5,236 nt of DNA from Candidatus Dormiibacterota bacterium. GTDB taxonomy: Bacteria > Chloroflexota > Dormibacteria > UBA8260 > Bog-877. Below are positions 1 through 5,236 of this stretch, piece by piece. Within the stretch, counting starts at the first letter, position 1; every line of letters begins with the position of its first letter. Under the pieces are notes generated by a model. The model ran no database searches, was not told where the DNA came from, and was given only the letters and a program-made list of their open reading frames with translations. The position numbers and the translations under genes were made by a program. The stretch lies in contig PKXR01000255.1 of the NCBI GenBank assembly GCA_003133485.1, positions 1 to 5,236 of the forward strand, written 5' to 3'.

Positions 1-430
1 CGGCGACCACCGCCCAGCGCACTCCGAACTCCTCCCGGATCAAGGCCATCAAACCCTTGCCCGTGCTGACGCCAAGGCGTGCTGCCATCTCCTGGACCAC
101 GATCACCGCCACCACAATCAGCAGCAGTGCCCACAGCAGCTCGTAGCCGGTCTGGGCACCCGCCTCGGAATAGGTGGCGATACCGCCCGCGTCGTTGCCG
201 GCGTTAGCGGCGATCAGCCCAGGCCCCAGGATGGCGAAGAAGCGCCAGAGCCGCGGCAGGCGGCGCGGCCGCAGTCGCCGGGGAAGGATCGGTGGGCGCC
301 TAAGCCCCGGGGTGCGCCGTCCCCGAACCGCCGAAGTCAGACTCCTGCTGCTCCTCCCCTCAGCTTCAGAGGGGACCCGAACTTCCGGCGTCTCGGGGGC
401 TAGGCCCCCAGATTCGTGACGGAGGTTCAT
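1..430 (-). CDS. NRAMP/SLC11-like divalent metal transporter, N-terminal part (3' end beyond window)
   Basis: An open frame reads on the minus strand from ATG 430 to the left edge (143 codons), so the C-terminal part of the protein is missing. Residues 1-60 form a hydrophilic tail rich in Arg, Pro and Ser. TM1 then starts near LWRFFAILGPGLIAANAG, followed by D80-A-G-G83-IATYSEAGA, TGYELLW and a hydrophobic TM2 ending in QEMAARLGVSTGKGL. This matches the SLC11/NRAMP TM1-TM2 layout (GPxxIA, metal motif, AGA, GYxLLW, Q..AA.LG..TG..L). In canonical NRAMPs the TM1 motif is DPGN, where Asp and Asn bind the metal. Here Asp is kept but Pro becomes Ala and Asn becomes Gly, so substrate choice may differ (inference). 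The start is uncertain: GTG 460 is an in-frame alternative, neither has a clear ribosome site, and no ATG/GTG/TTG lies between codon 1 and TM2. It follows the MgtE-like gene by 63 nt and is probably co-transcribed with it. The family call is firm; Mn2+ versus Mg2+ is open. Confidence 0.85.
   Translation of the reverse strand, partial: MNLRHESGGLAPETPEVRVPSEAEGRSSRSLTSAVRGRRTPGLRRPPILPRRLRPRRLPRLWRFFAILGPGLIAANAGNDAGGIATYSEAGAQTGYELLWALLLIVVAVIVVQEMAARLGVSTGKGLMALIREEFGVRWAVVA
355..375 (-). other. Inverted repeat (possible mRNA hairpin) in the transporter N-terminal coding region
   Basis: A 7-bp perfect inverted repeat, TCCCCTC / GAGGGGA, with a 7-nt loop lies in the part of the transporter gene that encodes the hydrophilic tail, around codons 19-25. 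It has no T-tract, so it is not a standard intrinsic terminator. It sits next to a second hairpin at 395-409. Whether it folds or regulates anything is unknown. Confidence 0.4.
395..409 (-). other. GC-rich inverted repeat (possible mRNA hairpin) just after the transporter start codon
   Basis: GGGGGC and GCCCCC are separated by 3 nt, giving a very GC-rich 6-bp stem about 20 nt downstream of the ATG at 430 on the minus strand (codons 8-12). A stable stem this close to an initiation codon could lower translation of the transporter. No T-tract follows, so it is not a typical terminator. The regulatory role is inference. Confidence 0.4.
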
Positions 431-493
431 CACGACGCCTGGGCGCGCGCAGCCGGGCACCGACCTTGGTCAGCCCTCTTCCGGCGAACGCCA

Positions 494-1747
494 TCATGCC
501 CCGGGCCTCACCCGCCGCCGAAGCTGGGGCGGCAGGACCTCGGCGAGTACGTCGTCGATCGTGACGATGCCCTGGATCCGATCCTGCTCGTCAACCACGG
601 GGATGGCGAGCAGGTTGTACTTGGCCAGCAGCGAGGCCACCTCTTCCGGGGAGCCATTCAGTGGTACCGAGATCACCTTACGGATCATGAACTGTGAGAC
701 CGGGGTAGCAGGGCTGGCGACGATCAGATCCCGCAGGCTCAAAACCCCACGGAGGCGCTCCTGGCCATCTATGACGAAGATGTAGTAAATCGACTCCGCT
801 TCCGGCTCCAACTCGCGAATCCGTTCTATCGCTTGAGCCGCGGTCAGGCGCTGGGGGATGGCCACGTAGTCCGGAGTCATTAATCCCCCCGCCGTGTCTT
901 CTTCGTAAGCGAGCAACTCTTGGACGTCGCCTGCCTCCTCGGCCTGCATCTCCGCAATCAGCTGCGCTCTGCGCTCAGGGGCAAGGTCCGCCAACAGGTC
1001 GGCCGCCTCGTCGGGAGCCATCGCCTCCAGAATGTCGGCCGCACGCTCCAGCGAGAGCCGCTCCAGGATCTGCGCCTGGACAGTTTCGTCCGTCTCCTCC
1101 AGGGTGTCAGCCGCGGTCTCGTCGTCGAGGCTGGCGAAGACTGCCTGGCGGTCAACGTTGCTCATCTGCTCGACGATGTCGGCGATGTCGGCGGGATGGA
1201 GCCGCGCCAGCTTCTTGTAGGACATCCGCAGCCGCATGTTGCGACCGTCGCCCCGGATGGTCTCGACGGTGTCCCAGGCGATGAATTTCTGGGCCCAGTC
1301 CCGGTGCAGCATCCGCGCCACTCGCTTACCTAGCTCCTCCATCCCCAGCCGGCGCAGCAGGCCCCGGCCGCCGATATCCACCCCGACCACCAGCAGCTTG
1401 CCTCCGACATTGGCCAGCTGGAGGTCGTTGACCCGCACCACCCGGCGGCCGTCGGTGTCGATCAGCTGCTTGTCGAGGACATCCCGGCTTAGGTACAGCT
1501 CGTCCTCGGCTGGCTCGTGCTTGATCAGTTCCGCCTCCGGGTCCCGCAGGCTGATCTCCCGCTCGGTGTACTGGCGCACAGTGCCCCAGGGGACGATCAG
1601 GGCGTCCCGCCCCCGATGGCTCACCACGATTCCGGTCACCCGGGGATAGGGTTCGCCCATCCGAGCCACCAGGTCCCGTACGGTTCCTACCGTGTGCTGA
1701 CGCACGTCGACGACGGTGGCGCGCAGGAGCTCGCTGAGAAAGATCAT
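494..1747 (-). CDS. PRC-barrel / MgtE-N / CBS-pair protein (MgtE-like Mg2+ sensor without the channel domain)
   Basis: This 417-residue protein is predicted to be soluble. Residues 1-75 and about 82-170 look like PRC-barrel-type beta domains (MIFLSELL, VTGIVV, VNDLQLANVGGKLLVVGVD). Residues 178-280 are the acidic helical MgtE-N domain, with LHPADIADIVEQ at 183-194 and repeats such as ERAADILEAMAPDEAADLL. YEEDTAGGLMT at 281-291 is the MgtE signature leading into CBS1 (about 291-345) and CBS2 (about 350-405). The chain stops right after CBS2, where true MgtE channels continue into five membrane helices, and I see no hydrophobic segment. In MgtE the N and CBS domains bind Mg2+ and gate the pore, so this protein probably senses Mg2+ or a similar ion and controls a partner, most simply the NRAMP-like transporter encoded 63 nt downstream (inference). 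The start is ATG 1747, with GGAGA 8 nt upstream; a GTG at 1783 would add 12 residues and is less likely. Domain content is firm, the role inferred. Confidence 0.9.
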   Translation of the reverse strand: MIFLSELLRATVVDVRQHTVGTVRDLVARMGEPYPRVTGIVVSHRGRDALIVPWGTVRQYTEREISLRDPEAELIKHEPAEDELYLSRDVLDKQLIDTDGRRVVRVNDLQLANVGGKLLVVGVDIGGRGLLRRLGMEELGKRVARMLHRDWAQKFIAWDTVETIRGDGRNMRLRMSYKKLARLHPADIADIVEQMSNVDRQAVFASLDDETAADTLEETDETVQAQILERLSLERAADILEAMAPDEAADLLADLAPERRAQLIAEMQAEEAGDVQELLAYEEDTAGGLMTPDYVAIPQRLTAAQAIERIRELEPEAESIYYIFVIDGQERLRGVLSLRDLIVASPATPVSQFMIRKVISVPLNGSPEEVASLLAKYNLLAIPVVDEQDRIQGIVTIDDVLAEVLPPQLRRRVRPGA

Positions 1748-1833
1748 GGCCGAGGTCTCCGCGTGGCTGCGCCCACGGCACACGGTCGAAGAGGGGGCTC
1801 GCCGCGGGAACCGTATCCTACCAGGGAATCATT
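1748..1833. promoter_or_regulatory. Divergent intergenic region, presumed to hold promoters for both arms
   Basis: These 86 bp separate the start codons of the minus-strand MgtE-like gene and the plus-strand PIG-L gene, so transcription in both directions must begin here or slightly inside the genes. On the plus strand TATCCT at 1814-1819 resembles a -10 box, but it has no recognisable -35 partner and would leave a very short leader. On the minus strand TAGGAT (overlapping the same bases) is an equally weak candidate. I see no riboswitch-like fold or clear operator palindrome. That promoters exist follows from gene layout; the exact boxes are not established. Confidence 0.4.
1756..1760 (-). 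promoter_or_regulatory. Ribosome binding site of the MgtE-like gene
   Basis: On the minus strand this reads GGAGA, 8 nt before ATG 1747. It favours that start over the GTG 36 nt further upstream, and the resulting N-terminus (MIFLSELL) is a normal beginning for a PRC-barrel domain. Confidence 0.6.
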
Positions 1834-2547
1834 ATGAGTTCGAATGAACTGGAAAAGCCTGAGCGCGTCCTGGTTGTGGTGGCCCACCCGGATGACGCGG
1901 AGTTCAGCTCTGCCGGCACCGTCGCGCTCTGGACCGACCAGGGCACCGAGGTCAGCTACGTCATTTGCACCGACGGGGCGGCGGGCGCGGCCGACCCGAC
2001 CATAGAGCAGGCCCAGCTGGCCTCTATTCGAGAGGTGGAACAGCGGGAGGCGGCCGACGTCTTGGGGGTCAAGTCGGTCATCTTCCTGCGCCAGCCGGAC
2101 GGTCAGCTGCGGGTGACGCCCGAGCTGCGGGGCGAGCTGGTGAGGTTGATCCGCCAGCACCGACCCGACCTGATCATCTGCCAGAACGCCGTGCGCAACT
2201 ACTCCAACCTTTACGGGAACCATCCCGACCATCTGGCGGCGGGCCAGCTGGCGATCGAGGCGGTCTATCCGTACGCGCGCAACCCCCACGCCTATCCCGA
2301 ACTGCTGGCGGCCGGGCTGGAGCCGCACTCGGTAAGCGAGGTGCTAGTCGTCGGCACCGAGAGCCCGGACCACTTTGTCGATGTCTCCTCAATCGTAGAC
2401 CGCAAGATGGCAGCTCTGACCCGACACCGGAGCCAGCATGCCCCGGGACAAGACTTCTCGGCCCGGGTGCTCGAGCGGATGGCCAAAATGGGGGAGCCGC
2501 ACGGCATCGCCTACGCGGAGTCCTTCCGCCGTCTTTCCAGCGGGTAG
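1834..2547 (+). CDS. PIG-L/LmbE-family zinc-dependent N-deacetylase
   Basis: This 237-residue protein has a Rossmann-like start (VLVVVAHPDDAEF) and belongs to the PIG-L/LmbE family of metal-dependent deacetylases, which remove acetyl groups from GlcNAc-type substrates (MshB in mycothiol, BshB in bacillithiol, antibiotic and lipid pathways). By analogy with MshB, H18 and D21 of AHPDD and H133 of HPDH bind zinc, D20 is the general base and H130 assists. All are present, so the enzyme should be active. Its length and AHPDDAE motif are closer to the short BshB/LmbE type than to the roughly 300-residue MshB, but the substrate cannot be told from sequence. There is no signal peptide, so it is probably cytosolic. 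The start is ATG 1834, with AGGGA 6 nt upstream. The stop lies 4 nt before the TTG of the dehydrogenase gene, so the two are probably translated from one message. The family call is firm, the substrate unknown. Confidence 0.92.
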   Translation: MSSNELEKPERVLVVVAHPDDAEFSSAGTVALWTDQGTEVSYVICTDGAAGAADPTIEQAQLASIREVEQREAADVLGVKSVIFLRQPDGQLRVTPELRGELVRLIRQHRPDLIICQNAVRNYSNLYGNHPDHLAAGQLAIEAVYPYARNPHAYPELLAAGLEPHSVSEVLVVGTESPDHFVDVSSIVDRKMAALTRHRSQHAPGQDFSARVLERMAKMGEPHGIAYAESFRRLSSG

Positions 2548-2551
2548 CCGG

Positions 2552-3598
2552 TTGACCCAGCCCACCATCACCGTCCTGCACGGGGATGAGACCGGCGAGG
2601 AGCTGCTGGCGGAGGCGCTCCGGATCCTCACCGTCCCGCAGCTTGCCTCCCGGATAGTGCTGGAGCACGTCGACCTCAGCCTTTCGGCCCGGCGGGCCTC
2701 GGACAACGGAGTGGTCCACCAAGCGGCCCAGCTGATGAAGGCCAGCCACTTCGGGCTCAAGGCCGCGACAGTAACCCCGGCGGAACTTGGAGAGATCGGG
2801 AGCCCCAACGCAATTCTGCGAGCCGAGGTGGGCGGCGACGTCATCGTCCGCACTGGTCGGCGGATCCCCGGAGTTGCGCCCCTGGCGGGCGTTCACTCCC
2901 CGATCACGATCGTCCGGATGGCGGTCGACGACGCCTACGGGGCGGTGGAGTGGAGGGAGGGCGAGAGCGCCGACGAGCTTGCCTTTCGCACCACCAAGAT
3001 CAGCCGGGAGCATTGCCGGCGGGTCGCCGAGTACGCCTTCGTCGAGGCCGGCCGGACCCGGGCGACCGTCTTTGGCGGACCCAAGTTCACGGTGTCCAGG
3101 GTTTATGAGGGGATGCTCAAGGAGGAGATGGATGCGGCCAGCCTGCGCCACCCGGACGTCCGTTACGAGCCCCAGCTGATCGACGCCACCTTCGCCCTGA
3201 TCCTCACCCGGGACGACCGGCTGGTGATCCCGGCCCTCAATCGCGACGGCGATATCCTTTCCGACCTAGTCCTCGCGCTCTACGGGACCCTGGCGGGGAG
3301 CGAGTCGCTGCTGATCGGCTTCGATGACTCCAGCCGTCCTAGCCTGCTCATGGCCGAGGCTCCGCACGGGACCGCGCCGGCCTTGGAGGGCCGGCACATC
3401 GCCAATCCCATGGCCATGATCCTGGCTGCCGCGGCCTTGCTGGAGCACTCCGGTGACCCCTTCCTCGTCCAGTTCGGTGGCCAGGTGAGAGAGGCGACCA
3501 TGGGCGCCGTCTTCGACGGCGTCCGCACCGCGGACCTGGGGGGCCAGGCCCGGACCGAAGAGTTCACCGCCGCCGTCCTGGAGCGCCTCCCCGCCTGA
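2552..3598 (+). CDS. Isocitrate/isopropylmalate dehydrogenase-family enzyme (probably isocitrate-like, divergent)
   Basis: The 348-residue protein spans the whole beta-decarboxylating dehydrogenase fold. Against E. coli isocitrate dehydrogenase (aligned by eye), S84-P-N86-x3-R90 matches S113/N115/R119, R100 matches R129, R122 matches R153, Y129 in DAYGAVEW matches catalytic Y160, K178 in GGPKFT matches K230, and D211, D234 and D238 (in GDILSD) match the metal ligands. EAPHGTAP at 269-276 is the cofactor loop, and DLGGQARTEEFTAAVLERL closes the protein. The SxN pattern points to isocitrate rather than isopropylmalate. Oddities: the usual GDGIGPE loop is GDETGEE (11-17), RENxE is RMAVD, and Ala-Leu follows HGTAP where NADP enzymes have Lys-Tyr and NAD enzymes usually Asp-Ile, so cofactor preference is unclear. 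The start chosen is TTG 2552, 4 nt after the deacetylase stop, because ITVLHGD is the natural first strand. ATG 2438 would overlap the deacetylase by 110 nt and add a non-family extension. Whether this is the cell's TCA enzyme or a specialised paralogue is unknown. Confidence 0.85.
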   Translation: MTQPTITVLHGDETGEELLAEALRILTVPQLASRIVLEHVDLSLSARRASDNGVVHQAAQLMKASHFGLKAATVTPAELGEIGSPNAILRAEVGGDVIVRTGRRIPGVAPLAGVHSPITIVRMAVDDAYGAVEWREGESADELAFRTTKISREHCRRVAEYAFVEAGRTRATVFGGPKFTVSRVYEGMLKEEMDAASLRHPDVRYEPQLIDATFALILTRDDRLVIPALNRDGDILSDLVLALYGTLAGSESLLIGFDDSSRPSLLMAEAPHGTAPALEGRHIANPMAMILAAAALLEHSGDPFLVQFGGQVREATMGAVFDGVRTADLGGQARTEEFTAAVLERLPA

Positions 3599-3644
3599 GC
3601 CGACTGGTTCGCTCTCCACACAGGCTGATCTCAGGCGTGCTGGG

Positions 3645-3650
3645 TATACT
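3645..3650 (+). promoter_or_regulatory. Candidate -10 box upstream of the zinc-ribbon gene
   Basis: TATACT differs from the TATAAT consensus at one base and is the most AT-rich spot in the 67-bp gap between the dehydrogenase and zinc-ribbon genes. No convincing -35 hexamer lies 16-18 bp upstream. Transcription would begin around 3656-3657, at the Shine-Dalgarno itself, giving a very short leader. The zinc-ribbon and cysteine desulfurase genes may therefore have their own promoter, but read-through from the dehydrogenase gene is equally possible. Confidence 0.35.
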
Positions 3651-3655
3651 TGGCC

Positions 3656-3660
3656 GGAGG
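3656..3660 (+). promoter_or_regulatory. Ribosome binding site of the zinc-ribbon gene
   Basis: GGAGG, continuing as AAGAG, ends 5 nt before ATG 3666. It is the strongest Shine-Dalgarno sequence in the window and fixes the start of the small gene. Confidence 0.7.
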
Positions 3661-3665
3661 AAGAG

Positions 3666-4010
3666 ATGGATATCTTGGCATTCCTGCGGGAGAGAGCAGG
3701 GGCATTCCGGTGCCCCATGTGTAGGCGCTCGTTGGCGGACTGCAAGTTGAGGCAGCTCGACCACGAGGGCCAGAAGTACACCGTAGAGGTCACCTGCCGG
3801 AACTGCGAGCTCACCTTCCTGGTGGCGCTGGAGCTGGCATCGAGCGACGGGACCGCGGCCGACGCCGGTGAGCAGGAGGCGCAGTTGGTGGCGAGTTCCG
3901 GCTCCGGGGCGGACCCCATCAGCAACGACGAGCTCCTCGAGCTGCATCGAACTCTGAGCGGCCATTCTGGGCCCCTGACGGCGCTTCTCAAGGAGCGTGC
4001 CAACGACTGA
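3666..4010 (+). CDS. Small zinc-ribbon protein of unknown function, overlapping the cysteine desulfurase gene
   Basis: This 114-residue protein has two CxxC knuckles, C16-P-M-C19 and C44-R-N-C47, 24 residues apart with beta-strand-like sequence between them (KYTVEVTCRNCELTFLVALEL), the pattern of a rubredoxin/zinc-ribbon fold that binds Zn or possibly Fe. C26 is an extra cysteine between the knuckles. Residues 58-82 are an Ala/Ser/Gly/acidic linker. Residues 83-110 (DPISNDELLELHRTLSGHSG) are a predicted helical tail that could bind a partner. No signal peptide or membrane segment is seen. ATG 3666 is supported by a strong GGAGG. The gene overlaps the start of the cysteine desulfurase gene by 14 nt, implying translational coupling and perhaps a shared task in sulfur handling, such as an acceptor, adaptor or regulator (inference). 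I do not recognise a named family. It is a real gene on the evidence of motif, ribosome site and overlap; the function is open. Confidence 0.8.
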   Translation: MDILAFLRERAGAFRCPMCRRSLADCKLRQLDHEGQKYTVEVTCRNCELTFLVALELASSDGTAADAGEQEAQLVASSGSGADPISNDELLELHRTLSGHSGPLTALLKERAND

Positions 4011-5193
4011 GGTCGGTGCCCTGGGGGCGGCGCCTCCGAGCATCTACCTGGATCATGCCGCCACCACGCCGCTCCGGCGGGAGGCGAGAGAGGCGATGGC
4101 CCCGGCACTGGCCGAGACCTTCGGGAACCCGTCCAGCGTTCATGGCGCCGGCCGCGCCGCCCGGGCCCTGATCGACACGGCTCGCGACCAACTGGCGAGG
4201 GCCCTCAACGCCCGCTCGCGGGAGATCGTATTCACTGGGGGCGGCAGTGAGGCTGACAACCTCGCCCTGCGTGGGGTGGTCCGGCGCCTCGGCCACCGTG
4301 GTGGGCACCTGATCGTCTCTGCTATCGAGCACGAGGCGGTCCTCGAGACCGCTCGGGACTTGGGTCAGCAGGGTTTCGAGTTGACCGAGCTCCCGGTGGA
4401 CCGGGCGGGCCGGGTCTTGCCGAGCGCCCTGAAGGAGGCCCTCCGGCCCGACACCATCTTGGTCTCGGTGATGCTGGCCAACAACGAGGTGGGGACCATC
4501 GAGCCCGTCAGGGAGCTGGCCGAAGTGACTCATACCAATTCCCAGGCGGTGTTTCACACGGATGCAACCCAGGCACTGGGCAAGCTCAAGCTGGATGTTG
4601 ATGAGCTGGGCGTTGACCTCCTGACCGTCTCCGCCCACAAGATCTACGGTCCGAAGGGCGTGGGTGCCCTCTTCGCCCGGCACGGGACGGGTTTGGACCC
4701 GATCATCACCGGCGGCGGCCAGGAAAGGACCCGGCGGTCGGGAACTGAGAACGTCCCCGGGATCGTGGGCTTCGGGGTCGCGGCCCAGCTGGCAGAAGCG
4801 GAGCGTGAGCCAGAGATGGTCCGACAGGCCGCGTTGAGTGCCGATCTTGGTCGGCGGATCCAGGCCGGGGTTCCGGACGCCATCCCGACCGGCGCCCCGA
4901 TCGGGGAGCGGCTTGCCAACTTCTGCACCTTCGCCTTCCCCGGTGCCGAGGGAGAGCTCCTGCTCCTGCGCCTAGATCGGGTCGGGATCTGCGGGTCGGC
5001 AGGGTCGGCCTGTACCAGCGGTTCTCTGGCGCCGTCCCACGTGCTGCTGGCGATGGGCCTTTCGCCCCAGCTGGCTTCCGCCCACCTGCGGCTCACCCTG
5101 GGTCGGTCGACCACCGTCGATGAGGTGGAGCGGGCCGGCGAGTTGATCTGCCGCGAGGTGGCTGCTCTTCGCCAGGGGGCCTTCGCCGTCTAG
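3997..5193 (+). CDS. Cysteine desulfurase, class V aminotransferase fold, NifS/IscS type
   Basis: This complete 398-residue PLP enzyme converts L-cysteine to L-alanine and passes the sulfur as a persulfide to Fe-S scaffolds or tRNA-thiolation enzymes. Landmarks in order: IYLDHAATTP (16-25), GNPSSVHGAGR (43-53), FTGGGSEADNLAL (79-91), H112 in EHEAV stacking over PLP, ANNEVGT (161-167), D189 and Q192 in HTDATQALGK, the PLP lysine K215 in SAHKIYGPKG, RSGTENVPGIVGFG (247-260), and catalytic C339 in GSACTSGSLAPSHVL (336-350). These correspond to H104, D180, Q183, K206 and C328 of E. coli IscS, so the enzyme should be active. The flexible-loop sequence and length fit group I (IscS/NifS), not SufS. 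GTG 3997 is the only ATG/GTG/TTG start in this frame between the upstream stop at 3976 and the IYLDHAATTP motif. It lies inside the end of the zinc-ribbon gene, with AAGGAG only 1 nt before it, unusually close. In many actinobacteria such genes precede mnmA, but the window ends 43 nt later, so this cannot be checked. Whether it serves Fe-S assembly or tRNA thiolation is undecided. Confidence 0.95.
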   Translation: MPTTEVGALGAAPPSIYLDHAATTPLRREAREAMAPALAETFGNPSSVHGAGRAARALIDTARDQLARALNARSREIVFTGGGSEADNLALRGVVRRLGHRGGHLIVSAIEHEAVLETARDLGQQGFELTELPVDRAGRVLPSALKEALRPDTILVSVMLANNEVGTIEPVRELAEVTHTNSQAVFHTDATQALGKLKLDVDELGVDLLTVSAHKIYGPKGVGALFARHGTGLDPIITGGGQERTRRSGTENVPGIVGFGVAAQLAEAEREPEMVRQAALSADLGRRIQAGVPDAIPTGAPIGERLANFCTFAFPGAEGELLLLRLDRVGICGSAGSACTSGSLAPSHVLLAMGLSPQLASAHLRLTLGRSTTVDEVERAGELICREVAALRQGAFAV

Positions 5194-5236
5194 CGCCTTT
5201 CCTTCTTTTCGAAGCCGTGCCGCTCTTGCGAGCACG
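5194..5236. other. Short non-coding tail at the right edge
   Basis: These 43 nt follow the cysteine desulfurase stop. They include a pyrimidine-rich run and TTCGAA, but no hairpin precedes the T-rich part, so I do not call a terminator. A GTG at 5217 could begin a downstream gene, but only six further codons are visible, too few to judge. Confidence 0.3.

Noticed and set aside
1174..1191. Tandem 9-bp repeat CGATGTCGG
   Set aside because: It encodes the ADIADI stretch of the conserved MgtE-N signature, so protein sequence explains it.
920..1333. Plus-strand open frames opposite the MgtE-like gene
   Set aside because: They mirror the conserved MgtE-N coding sequence, lack domains and have no supporting start signals.
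1748..1783. Upstream GTG start adding 12 residues to the MgtE-like protein
   Set aside because: The internal ATG 1747 has a well-spaced GGAGA and yields a normal PRC-barrel N-terminus; the extension shows no family similarity.
1748..1833. Mg2+ or Mn2+ riboswitch ahead of the MgtE-like gene
   Set aside because: The 86-bp divergent gap is too short and shows none of the conserved core sequences of the M-box or yybP-ykoY classes.
2174..3151. Long minus-strand open frame (325 codons) opposite the deacetylase and dehydrogenase genes
   Set aside because: It is antisense to two genes with clear motifs, has no recognisable domain and shows the low-complexity composition of high-GC shadow frames. 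The same holds for the antisense frames at 1744-2328, 3266-4108 and 3988-4683.
3376..3395. Palindrome GCCGGCC / GGCCGGC with a 6-nt loop
   Set aside because: It lies inside the conserved HGTAP cofactor loop of the dehydrogenase and is explained by codon choice in a GC-rich gene.
3593..3636. Inverted repeat GCCTGAG / CTCAGGC after the dehydrogenase gene as a terminator
   Set aside because: The arms are 30 nt apart, only 7 bp long, and no T-tract follows the second arm.
5217..5236. Possible hairpin (GCTC / GAGC) at the right edge
   Set aside because: The stem is only 4 bp, truncated by the window end and without a visible T-tract.

Overview
This window comes from a high-GC bacterium with tightly packed genes. 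Gene content and sequence style suggest an actinobacterial or nearby high-GC lineage such as deep-branching Actinomycetota, Dormibacterota or Chloroflexota. No rRNA or other strict taxonomic marker is present, so this is inference. I see no mobile element, CRISPR array, tRNA or rRNA.

Left arm (1-1747, minus strand): two co-directional genes. The upstream one (494-1747) encodes a soluble protein with PRC-barrel-like, MgtE-N and paired CBS domains. It carries the Mg2+-sensing cytosolic parts of the MgtE channel but no transmembrane part. The downstream one (from 430, running off the left edge) is the N-terminal third of an NRAMP/SLC11-like metal transporter whose TM1 metal-binding motif reads DAGG instead of DPGN. 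Together they look like a metal-transport module in which an MgtE-like sensor is paired with an atypical NRAMP permease.

Centre (1748-1833): an 86-bp intergenic region separates the minus-strand pair from the plus-strand genes, and it should hold divergent promoters.

Right arm (1834-5193, plus strand): a PIG-L/LmbE-family zinc deacetylase is followed after 4 nt by a divergent isocitrate/isopropylmalate dehydrogenase-family enzyme with a TTG start. Despite an altered N-terminal loop, that enzyme keeps essentially the full catalytic and isocitrate-binding residue set. After a 67-bp gap containing a possible -10 box and a strong Shine-Dalgarno comes a small zinc-ribbon protein. It overlaps by 14 nt a complete NifS/IscS-type cysteine desulfurase. 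The last pair probably forms a sulfur-mobilisation unit for Fe-S assembly or tRNA thiolation.

The most interesting items are the MgtE-sensor/atypical-NRAMP pair, the unusual dehydrogenase coupled to a PIG-L deacetylase, and the undescribed zinc-ribbon protein overlapping the cysteine desulfurase. Each single family is known; novelty would lie in the pairings and the altered motifs.
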